Program-made: the position numbers and the translations under genes
Origin: Charina bottae
Lineage: Eukaryota; Chordata; Lepidosauria; Squamata; Charinaidae
Reading direction: 5' to 3'
Assembly: GCA_023362775.1 (NCBI GenBank)
Contig: JALMGJ010000001.1
Coordinates: forward strand, 65,730,001 to 65,794,000
DNA: 64,000 bases
Shown here: positions 12,162 to 21,650 of the stretch, one piece after another
Numbering within the stretch: the stretch's first letter is position 1
How the letters are laid out: every line of letters starts with the position of its first letter
The notes under the pieces: generated by a model
What the model saw: the letters and a program-made list of their open reading frames with translations, nothing else
The model's database searches: none
What the model was told of the DNA's origin: nothing

Positions 12162-12168
12162 TTTACTT

Positions 12169-14109
12169 ACCTTTAGCACAAGAACTAATATGCTTTTTCT
12201 AGTTACTAAAAATTAAAAATAATTTAGATATTAATTCTAATTACTAAAAAATAAAATAAAAATAGATGGGAGCTCATTAAAGAGCTGTTAACCTGTCGCC
12301 ATCTTAAGTCGGAGTCCAATATGCTTTTTGAAATGTGATATTTATCAGCTTGCAATCTTCTTTGAGAACAGATCAATGCTCACTTACAGCTCCTATCTGA
12401 CATATCAGGCTTTGGATCACTTTGAGGTGCTCACAGTTCACCAGATACTATTGACCAGGAAGCTGGAAATTGTTGCTCATAGGAACTAGGATGATCTGGT
12501 TCCACTAATTCATATCACTAGCTTCTGTTGTTAATCAGATATAATTCAGGTTGGCAGGTCCATCACTTTTGGCTGCAAAACATGACATTCTTCCTTAACA
12601 CACAGTAACAGACAACAAACAGATCTTGCACAGTAAAAGTAATATAAACTATTGAATTTAATCTTACTCAGGGAACTGAAAAAATAATTTGGGCAATGAA
12701 AATTAATTAACCTATTATTTAAAGTGGACTGAAATGATATATTCCTACACATTTGTCCTTGATGTTGACATTTAACTAATCTACTATTAAAAATAATATA
12801 TCCATATATTTTTCTATTGGGAATTTAAGAAAGTAATCAAAACCTGGTTATTTCAGCAAACCTTTGAGGCTGAGACAAATGGAGAGAGATTTCTCCTGTA
12901 GAGGAATATAAGATTATATGGGTTTTTATGGTTCTTTGGCATAGGAATATTTTTATTAAGTAATGTTTATTTATCTGATTATTTCTTAGTTGTTTTAATC
13001 TTGTTTGTCTGTGATAAGATTGTAAGGCACTCAGAGTTGGTAAATAAATAAATAAATACTTAACATTCCTACTTAACATTCCTTTCAACTTGATAAAGTA
13101 CTTTTAAATAAGCTTAAGATCCTTTTAGTTAAGCTAAATTCACTCAATGCATGGTAATGATCCAGTTCACAGCATGTCAAAGATATAGTATATACATATC
13201 CAGATGGTAAAGGATTTGAAAAGCCTTAAAAAAGAAATCGAAAAAAAAGGTAAACATTAAAATATTTTTTCCCGAATAACTATTCATTTTTATGGCACCC
13301 CAAGAGTTCATCCAAGGGTCTGTAGCTCAAATGGGAGCAAGTCCCATTCATTTTGGCTCTGCACTTTTTGACTTGCTACAAAGAGCTAATTCATCCAATT
13401 ATTGAAATAAATGCTGCTGATATAGATGGATTGACAAATTATTTTTAAAGCTAATTATGGAAGCAGATGGCAAAGTCTGTTGTGACGAAAAGTTTTAAGA
13501 GATGAAAGATTTTTAATTTAAATAAAGAGAAAGGGCCATCCTAGAAGAAAGGAGAGGCTCTTGACTCGAGCAATGAATAACCTCCTCCATTCTTTTATTG
13601 TTCCCCTGTTTCTGCCATTTTTATCTCTCGTCTGAATCCCTGTAAGTATGTCAGGATTTTTAATAGTAAATCCAGAATTGGAGTCTACCCAGTTTACTTT
13701 ATCTTTAAATTCCCTTCGTTCATTTTGGAACTTTCACCCCCTCAATGTTTTAATAACAAAGTACTGCCCATTAGATTTTGATGTGATCATAACATCCACC
13801 ACTTAAGCCAAGCTCAGATTTCAAGGCTTATGCTAACTTGTCCTTACCTTGCTCCAGGCAATGCATTCATCACTGTATCTGGGTAACATCCATTCCAGTT
13901 AGGTCTCCAAACTGCACTGGAAGATCACCTATTGCAGTATTACAGTTACCATCCTGTGCATGTCACATGGAGATCCAGAAAGGCTCAGATTTAACAGTGA
14001 TAGCGAGCGATAGGATTGTCGCAGACTTTTAGCTTTAATTCAATGCTATATGCTTCTGTCATCAAACTACCAATTAAGGATATTTTATTGAGGCTTTTAT
14101 GAAGCTCAA
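12169..14109. other. unassigned AT-rich sequence
   Basis: No gene seen. Short (AAAT)n runs near 13040-13060 may be a LINE tail remnant. Reading frames here are short and unrecognised. Confidence 0.4.
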
Positions 14110-14290
14110 GCCTATAGCCACATAACTATAAGATGCAAAATACAGCAGCCAAGCTGTTAACTGGTGCAAGGAATCACATGCTGTCTGTACTGAAAGATTT
14201 GTGCTGGTCACCAGTGCCTACTGGGCAAGATTCAAGTTGTTGGCGTTGACCTTTAAAGCTTTAAATAGCTTAGCCTTTGATGACCTAATA
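14110..14290 (+). mobile_element. old CR1/L2-type LINE fragment
   Basis: With frameshifts, the plus strand resembles the C-terminal part of the L2-type ORF2 at 28358-30529, in the segment around QLVQNAAARAV and HWLPV...FKVL.FKAL. Examples are GCAGCCAAGCTGTTAACTGG and the tract ACCTTTAAAGCTTTAAATAG. It is decayed and has no visible TSD. Confidence 0.55.
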
Positions 14291-15211
14291 GCATTTTCTG
14301 CTATGAGCCTTGCTGTAAGCTGTCTTTCATGTTCTAATAAGCAGAAAGGCAGTGTATAAAAGAAACCAAGATTATGGTCTTTTTGATAGATGGAGATAAT
14401 GTATTCTTTATATGAGACTAAAATTTGTGAGATCAAAGTTCAAATCAACAACTAGCCATGAAAGTTCACAAAATGACCCTAAACCAGTAACCAACTCTCA
14501 GCTGGATGTACCTTAGCATAACTTTATCCGTGTTCTTCTGCATGAATTCCAGAAGACAGTTCTTTCCAAATATTACCGTTGGCATATTTATTCCTAGTGA
14601 AATATTGTAAATGAACTGTTCAATGTAGCTCTTGCAGTGGATTATGCTCAATGAACATCCTAGTACTCACCAGTGCAATAAACTATTATTAGTAATACTT
14701 TAAGGAAACACATATAAAAGAATCCTTAAAATAAATAAAAAAGCCAGGCAAGTATGGACTTTAATATACCATGAAATATGAAGAATTTGATGCAATGGAT
14801 TTCACATTTGTTGATGGATTTAACAAAATCCAAATAGGTAACATACTAGACACTGCTGGATCTTAATTAGTGGAAAATGTAGATTTAAGAAACTTCTGGG
14901 GAAGAAATGGTGAACTGAAGATGGTTCCGCTAAAAGTGGAGCTGATGATTGCAGCAGAATGAAGAGCTGGTGAGTAGACTGGCTCTTCGCAATTCCTCTC
15001 CGGACAAGGAGAGGACTTGAAATCGCCCACAAGTGCTCCAGACAGTTTCTCCTTGTAAGGAGACTGCAAGACAGCAGTCTCTGATGGGTTTAGATTTTGG
15101 GAGATGAGGGAATAGCCATCTTGCTCAAAATCACAATTGGCGCCTTCAAAAGGACACTGGGTTTGTATGCTTCCTTTTCTAATAACTTTTGGAAATTGCT
15201 TGTTAACTGCT
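14291..15211. other. unassigned sequence
   Basis: No recognised gene or repeat. The part around 14900-15150 is more GC-rich than its surroundings and could be part of an old repeat, but I cannot name one. Confidence 0.35.
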
Positions 15212-15222
15212 TTTCAGCTATT

Positions 15223-15957
15223 TCTCTTCTTGGGCGATCACTCGTAGCCGAGTAAGATTGTCTTCCAGGGGTAAAATCTTAACAGTGGATCTGTAAGTGG
15301 CTGTAACAACCTCCCACAATGAGGGCATAGGTTTCCAGGTGGAAGATGGTCACGATGAGGGTTTACTTGATGTGCCTTCTTCTTAGCTCGTTTCTCCCTT
15401 TCTCCCTGTACTCGGGCTTCTTCAAAGTCCATAGAGCCTTTAATAAAGGCTGACCTCCAATTGAAATGCTCATGAGTTAGGGCTTCCCAGTTCTCAATGC
15501 TGATATTAAATTTCTTAACATTAGCTTTGAGAGTATCTTTGAATCTCTTTTGCTGTCCACCAATATTCCGTTTTCAAATTCTTAAGTTGGGAGTAAAGTA
15601 GCTGCTTTGGAAGACGATGGTCAGGCATTCGAACAACATGGCCGGTCCAGCGAAGTTGATGTTGGATGATCATAGTTTCAATGCTGGTGGTTTTCGCTTC
15701 TTCTAATACATTAACATTAGTCCGCCTATCTTCCCAAGTAATTTGCAGAATTTTTCGGAGGCAGCATTGATGGAATCTTTCAAGAAGTTGGAGGTGGTGT
15801 TTGTAGAGGGTCTGTGTTTCACAGGCGTACAATAGGGTCGGTAGTACAATGGTTTTGTAAACAAGCATTTTGGTCTCCCTGCGAATGTCCCAATCCTCAA
15901 ACACTCTATGCTTCATTCGGGAGAAAGCTACACTCGCAGAGCTCAGACGATGCTGAA
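15223..15957 (-). mobile_element. 5'-truncated non-LTR retrotransposon, C-terminal part
   Basis: The insertion is 735 bp between perfect 11-bp repeats TTTCAGCTATT (15212-15222 and 15958-15968). The minus strand encodes a region after the reverse transcriptase: IQHRLSSASVAFSRMKHRVF, then YKTIVLPTLLYACET, then LRWTGHVVRMPDHRLPKQLL, in a frame spanning about 15521-15988. A second frame (15238-15432) has NLCPHCGRL, part of a C-terminal zinc finger. This layout is common in vertebrate LINEs with a terminal C2H2 finger. I do not assign a clade. A frameshift and lost finger histidines show it is dead. Confidence 0.8.
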
Positions 15958-15968
15958 TTTCAGCTATT

Positions 15969-16397
15969 AGGAACCTTTGGATCGACAAGTTTTACAGCGC
16001 TGGGTGAGTTTCCTTCAATCCTTAGCAAAAGAAGTTTTAAATACAAGTTTAAGGACTTAAAATTTTTTTCCCTGAATCCTACTTAAAAAAAGTCTTCATA
16101 TTACTTGAAGTGAGGTTCTGCTTCAGTTTTCTAAAACCCCTATTAAGGATGTAAAAACATGTATGTGTTCCAGTTACACTTCCTGGACTAATAAATCTCT
16201 AAATCTAGCCAATCAAACTTGTTCTTTCAATTGATAATAAGAATTAATAAAAGTAAACTGATAAGGGATTCAAAACAGATTTTCTTGCAGGTTTTCTCAT
16301 TTTTCTGTTTGACTGACTTAGTAACATTTAACATGGGCAAGGTCTGTTGATAAAAAAAAAAGGAAATATCTGATGGGGCATCAAAGAAGCTCTTTCC
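15969..16397. other. unassigned sequence
   Basis: AT-rich; no gene or repeat recognised. Confidence 0.4.
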
Positions 16398-16405
16398 TAA
16401 AATAT

Positions 16406-16778
16406 TAGGCTGACCATACGTCCCGTTTTTTTAGCATTTTTCAACCGTCCCGTCATTTTGATAAAAACCTCAATTTTGTCCTGTTTTTTAAACCTGGCGG
16501 GAATGGTGTGGAAGAAGGATCCGAGCCGGAGCTGCTGATTGGAGGCAGCCTGGAAGAGGAAGCCCTCCCGCCTATCAGTGTGCGGTAAAGGAGGGCGGAG
16601 TTTGCAAGCGGGAGACAATCACGCAGACCGGGGGCGGGGTTTGCAGGCGGGAGCCAATCTCGTGGACCGGGGGCAGAGACCCCTGTCTTTTTCATGAATA
16701 TGGAATATTACATAAGACCCCGTCTCGTTTTGCCATCCCAATGTCCCGTTTTTGTCTCAAGGAAATATGGTCAGCCTA
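16406..16778. mobile_element. non-autonomous hAT-like element, family H2
   Basis: Ends are TAGGCTGACCATA and its complement (TATGGTCAGCCTA), with an 8-bp TSD TAAAATAT at 16398-16405 and 16779-16786. The interior carries a GC-rich tandem repeat (16591-16680) with a 39-bp period. The TSD lacks the central TA seen for the CAG-ended elements, so this is probably another hAT subgroup. The relative at 51395-51636 has the same ends with a different interior. Confidence 0.85.
16591..16680 (+). repeat. 39-bp GC-box/CCAAT repeat inside hAT
   Basis: Two full 39-bp units (16591-16629 and 16630-16668) and a 12-bp partial. The second unit has GGGGGCGGGGTTTG, a GC box (Sp1-type) core, followed by GCGGGAGCCAATC with a CCAAT box. 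The same unit, on the other strand, is inside the differently ended hAT element at 56277-56499. Confidence 0.85.
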
Positions 16779-16894
16779 TAAAATATCCAATTTGGTTCCA
16801 ACTCTAACCAGGATGCAACTGTATCCAGGATTTTTCCCTTGTGTTATCTGTCATGGGGAATAAACAAGATTAGGACTACAGTTATGAAGCTATA

Positions 16895-17229
16895 GGGGTG
16901 TGGTGGCTCAGCGGGTAAGACGCCAGGCTTGTCGATTGGAAGGTCGCAAGTTTGGAGGTTCAAATACCTAGTCCCGCGTGACAGAGTGAGCTCCCGCACT
17001 CGCCCCAGCTCTTCCCAACCTAGCAATTCTAAAACATGCAAATGCAAGTAGATAAATAGGTACCACTTTGGTGGGAAGGTAACAGCGTTCCATGTGCGTC
17101 ATGCCGGCGACATGACCGTGTAAGCATCTTCAGACAACGCTGGCTCTTCGGCTAACAAATGGAGATGAGCACCGGCCCCTAGAGTCGGACACGACTGCAC
17201 AAATGTGAGGGGGGATCCTTTACCTTTTT
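16895..17229 (+). mobile_element. SINE-a, full length
   Basis: It has the tRNA-like head with A box TGGCTCAGCGG and B-box region GGTTCAAATACC, the shared body CCAACCTAGCAATTC through GGTACCACTTTGGTGGG, and the BovB-like AGAGTCGGACACGACTG at 17181-17197. An imperfect 12-bp TSD (10 of 12) lies at 16883-16894 and 17230-17241, so it is older than the copies at 9837 and 21304. Confidence 0.9.
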
Positions 17230-17241
17230 TATGGAGCTGTA

Positions 17242-18459
17242 GGATTTCACCTTTGTACCCTGTAGGACCTAAACACAGATGTCAGCACCTGCAATTTGCA
17301 AGGAGGAAGCCTTGCATTTGTGCCAATTCTTCCATTTATAAATTGCAGGGATGTCACTCCTGATTTAGGTCACCACCAGAGTGAGGCTGAGGATTAACTC
17401 CCTCCACTATATTACAGTCTAAAGCCAGTAAAATCCTACTCAAACTATTTATGAAAAAACAAAACAAAACCCCACCACCTGCAGATCTAAAAATACAAAT
17501 AAAATCATGCCTGTTTTGGCCTTCTGTTGCATTAATCCATATCAGTCACACTGTATGCCACACTTTCTTCCTTCGTTGCAGTTATATCCTGCCTTTCCCT
17601 GACAGTTCCAGATGGCATCAATAGAGATCTTCCCTAATTTTATCCTTCAACAATTAAGTAGGTTAGGCTGAGAGAGGGTGAATGGCCCAAAATCACCCAT
17701 TGAGCTCTATGGTTGAAAGATGATTTGGAACTGGATCTCCATGATCTAGGTTCAACAATTTATTCAACAACCTGAAATAACCAAGTATAATATAATTAGT
17801 TAATGCAGGCCTTGTATATTTAAAACATGTTGCCTATGGTTGCTGGTGCTAATTCTACCTTCCTTTTTATAAAATGTTATTGGAATAGTACAGTGAGGAC
17901 TCCCATAAGTGCAGATAATAGTAGAGTGAAAATTGGATTGGAGCAAGTGGAAAGATCAACTTTAATAAAGTTGAACATGTCTGAAAGTATGCAAGTTAGT
18001 CTAGCTCAGTCTTTCCCATCCTAGTGCCATCAGGTGTGTTGGGAGAGTTTCTAGAGCAGCTTAGAATTGGCAGTGCAATTCTTATAGTTCATTGGGGGTG
18101 CTGGAGTTGTGTTTCTAACAGATCTGACAGCTCTAGATTGGGATATTAGATCAGAAATAACTGAGTTAAACTTCTGGGCTTGCTTCACTTGTATGAATGG
18201 GAACTTCCATTAAGAAGCAGAAGAAAGAAGATACCAATAGAACATGTTTGGGGAAATTTATAATTTTATACTTACAGTAAGTACAAGCAGCCTCCATTAA
18301 ATGCCTAGTCTAGGAAACTAGTAAGAAAGAGATGGTAATATTAGGATGAAATGAGTAGAGCAATCTGTTCTCTCTCCATTTACATGTTGAAAAACAACAA
18401 CACCAAACTGAATGGCAGTCTAGGCCATGCAGAAAGTACTATTTCCATTGTCTAATAGG
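17242..18459. other. mostly unassigned; possible old SINE/LINE 3' piece
   Basis: Around 17560-17760 there is a motif series (GGCCCAAAATCACCCATTGAGC, then a TTTGGAACTGGATCTCC-like end) resembling conserved 3' parts of old CR1-L3 or core-SINE families. It is too diverged to name. The remainder shows no gene. Confidence 0.35.
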
Positions 18460-18461
18460 TT

Positions 18462-19035
18462 TATTTATTTATTTAATTTATATTACCGGCCATCTTCCCC
18501 CAAAGGGGGAACTCTGGGCGGTTTACAATAAAACCGGAGTTAAAATACAAAACAGATCCCAATGGAAATGCAATGTAATTATTAAAAGATATAAATAGAA
18601 TGGAATGAAATGAAATCTAGATGGCTACAGTTCTTCCTCAAATCCTGAGCGCAAGGGACATTCTCAATCCATTCTAGGGCGCTAGCCATCCCCAAGAATG
18701 ACTATTTCCCCTCCCGTCCCAGGCTTGGTGGCAAAACCAGGTTTTCAGTTTTTTCCTGAAGTCCAGGAGTGAGGGGGCCTGTCTCACCCCTGGGGGAAGG
18801 ATGTTCCAGAGGGTGGGCGCTACTGCAGAGAAGGCACGTTTCTGAGACCCCGCTAGATGGAATTCTTTTAAAGATGGGGTCCGTAACATGCACTCTCTGC
18901 ATGACTGGGTGGGACGGGTCGATTCAATAGGGACGAGACGGTCCCTCAGATATTGCTTTGTATTAATAGTGATTGCACTCAGGTTCAGTTCCAACAAATG
19001 TCTAAACACAAAATCTTTACAGCTACTCAACATAC
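18462..19035 (-). mobile_element. CR1/L2-type LINE, 5'-truncated
   Basis: On the minus strand the ORF2 C-terminus is open from about 19033 to 18674 (about 119 codons) and reads YLRDRLVPIESTRPTQS, REFHLAG-like, AFSAVAPTLWNILPPGV and ends SWGWLAP-stop. This parallels the end of the L2-type ORF at 28358-30529 residue by residue with about 70-75% identity by eye. The 3'UTR, the CCCCAAAGGGGG hairpin and the (TTTA)n tail follow at 18462-18530. It is a related but different subfamily from the long copy. Confidence 0.85.
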
Positions 19036-20164
19036 ATTCAGCAGAAATTTGTAGTTAGTTCCTAAATTCTTTGAGGATCAAATATTAAAGTATTACACTA
19101 ATTGACAATAAGCTAGAGAATGAATGACTTCCTTTCCATCCTCCAACAGCCAGCTCTTTATTACTTATTCCGTAATGAACAAAAGGCCTTTTACTATTTT
19201 CAGTAGAAGTAATTAAATGCTAAAGCATGGTTTGGAGGCTTCATACACCAACCATTCGAATCCACTGTCATTTTTGCAAAATATTTTCCCCCCTATTAAA
19301 TGAGTCCCTTATTAAAGGCTCAGGAGCTTCATTAAATCTCCATAATTTCTTGGAAGAACAATGGCATTAATGTAGCCATCATGTAGTCATAATGATTCAA
19401 AACACCACTAATGTTATTAGATTCTTCAAGAATGGCTTGATCAAAGGAATTTTGTTTTAGTCAATTTTGGTGAATAACTGGGAATATCCAAGAAAATAGA
19501 GCCCAAGATGTGTAGAAATAACTATATTTGATGCTCCTTTGCTCTATGTGGTATTTTGTGCATTTGTGTTTATATGTGCAAGATAATGTAATAAATACAT
19601 ATGTAATTCTATCAGCATAAGGTGGGAGGCAATACAAATACTGTATACACACAGGTGGATACCTAATTTGCATAGAAATAACTGTATGGGATCTTCTCTT
19701 GTACAGAATATGTCAGTTTATGCTGTGTGAGAATATTGCAAAAAGGCAAAAAGAAGTACGCAACACATAGCTAAAGTATGGAATTCATGCAGCTGTAGCC
19801 ATTATAGTGAGGTGGGGGATCAATAGTAAGGATGTCCTAATCAATCTATAACCAGCCTATGTTGTATTCAATGTATTCAGATAGTATTCTGTTTGGTTTC
19901 ATTTGGTAGTGGACAAAATCATATGGATTTCGTACTTTTCCATAGATGTATTTTTCTATGCAATTTGTACGCCTACTCTGTACACACTTTTTTTTCCTAC
20001 ATAGTTATCCCTAATATAATGCTTTCTATCCAGCTTTTCCTATTATGTGGTTTCTTAAAATGCAACTTTGTTCTAATATGCTTGGGCAGCCTTCCAAAAT
20101 ATACGTTAGTTTTTATGCAACTTTTTTGAACATACACTAACTTTTCTGAACTTTTCTAATTAAC
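19036..20164. other. unassigned AT-rich sequence
   Basis: No gene or repeat recognised in this 1.1 kb. Confidence 0.45.
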
Positions 20165-20172
20165 AACTAGGG

Positions 20173-20578
20173 CAGGGCTTTCCAAAGTGCCGCCGCTGGC
20201 GACACACCGAGCGGTGGCGGCGGTGGCGGCGACACGCGCGCGCACGGTGACGGCGCGAGGGGGCGTGCGGGGGCGCGCGCACACGGCGGCGGCGTGGGGG
20301 GGCGTTGCAGCGCGCGCGCACGGCGGCGGCGCGGGGGGGCATGCGGCGGAGCGCGCGCACGGCGGCGGCGCGGGGGGCGTGCAGCGGAGCACGCACACAG
20401 TGGCGGCGTGGGAGGGGCGTGCGGCGGCGCGGGGGGCGTGCGGCGGCGCGCGTGTGCGTGGCGGCCGCTGTGCACGCGCGCGCCGCCGCTTCCGGGTGGT
20501 GTGGCGACACACCACGCTGTGTGTGGCGACACACTTTTGTGTCGCGACACACAGTTTGGAAAGCTCTGAACTAGGGAC
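20173..20578. mobile_element. hAT family H1 with extreme GC-rich core
   Basis: Ends CAGGGCTTTCCAAAG and AGTTTGGAAAGCTCTG match family H1, and the 8-bp TSD is AACTAGGG (20165-20172 and 20579-20586). The interior (about 20190-20500) is a degenerate tandem array of roughly 45-50 bp units rich in GCGCGCGCACGGCGGCGGCG. It is by far the most CpG-dense part of the window. Several long overlapping frames exist here in all phases only because stop codons are rare in GC-rich DNA; they encode A/R/P-rich low-complexity strings and I do not call them genes. Confidence 0.9.
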
Positions 20579-20844
20579 TCCATTCCCTATTGCAATCCAT
20601 GCCATGACAGAATATCTGGATCACAGCATTTTGAAATGCATGACATATTTCTTTTACATCTCTAGCTATCAACTTTAATGGCTTTAAAAGAGCCAAATCA
20701 AAATATCAGAATGACTGCTAGAATTGATGACTATATTCTCCCTTCAAGATCAGAGGCAGGGAGTACTTCAGAGTATCAGTGGCTGGAGAAAACTGGTGAA
20801 AGAGAGCTATTGGCCTTATATCTGATCCAGCAAGGCTCTTTTTA

Positions 20845-21181
20845 GGGGCGTGGTGGCTCAGCGGGTAAGACGCCAGGCTTGTCGATCGATCAGAAGATCG
20901 CAAGTTCGGAGGTTCGAATCCCTAGCCCCGCGTGACGGAGTGAGCTCCCGCACTTCCCCAGCTCTTGCCAACCTAGCAATTCGAAAGCATGTAAATGCAA
21001 GTAGATAAATAGGTACCACTTCAGTGGGTAGGTAACAGCGTTCCACGTGCGTCATGCCGGCCACATGACCGTGGAAGCGTCTTCGGACAACGCTGGCTCT
21101 TCGGCTAACAAACGGAGATGAGCACCGGCCCCTAGAGTCTGACACGACTGCACAAATGTGCGGGGGGAACCTTTACCTTTT
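20845..21181 (+). mobile_element. SINE-a, full length
   Basis: Head GGGGCGTGGTGGCTCAGCGG, B box GGTTCGAATCC, shared body and BovB-like tail AGAGTCTGACACGACTG. TSD of 13 bp with one mismatch, AAGGCTCTTTTTA at 20832-20844 and AAGGCTTTTTTTA at 21182-21194. It faces the copy at 21304-21639 in inverted orientation only about 120 bp away. Confidence 0.92.
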
Positions 21182-21303
21182 AAGGCTTTTTTTAATGCTC
21201 TTAGGACTGCCTTTGTTGTTAACTCGCTTATTCCTTGGAATGGGCTATTGATACTCTTTGGATTTCCCTACATGAATTATAAAGTTAGAAGTTGGCCCTT
21301 ATA

Positions 21304-21639
21304 AAGGTAAAGGTTCCCCCCGCACATTTGTGCAATCATGTCCGACTCTAGGGGCCGGTGCTCATCTCCGTTTGTTAGCCAAAGAGCCAGCGTTGTCCGA
21401 AGACGCTTCCATGGTCATGTGACTGGCATGACGCACACGGAACGCTGTTACCTACCCACTGAAGTGGTACCTATTAATCTACTTGCATTTGCATGCTTTC
21501 GAATTGCTAGGTTGGCAAGAGCTGGGGCTAGTGTGGGAGCTCACTCCATCACGCGGGGCTAGGGATTCGAACCTCCGAACCTGTGATCTTCCGATCGACA
21601 AGCCTGGCGTCTTACCCGCTGAGCCACCATGCCCCTTCA
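21304..21639 (-). mobile_element. SINE-a, full length
   Basis: Minus-strand copy with the same head, A/B boxes, body and BovB-like tail. A perfect 11-bp TSD TGGCCCTTATA sits at 21293-21303 and 21640-21650. With 20845-21181 it forms a tail-to-tail inverted pair that could fold into a long hairpin in a transcript crossing both. Confidence 0.92.
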
Positions 21640-21650
21640 TGGCCCTTATA

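Noticed and set aside
16895..16980. tRNA gene
   Set aside because: A and B boxes are present, but it is the head of a dispersed SINE with body, tail and TSD.
17560..17760. MIR or CR1-L3 fragment
   Set aside because: Only a short resemblance from memory; listed only as a note in the surrounding unassigned stretch.
20156..20678. Several long overlapping open frames on both strands
   Set aside because: They arise from the GC-rich tandem core of a hAT element where stops are rare; the products are A/R/P-rich low complexity.
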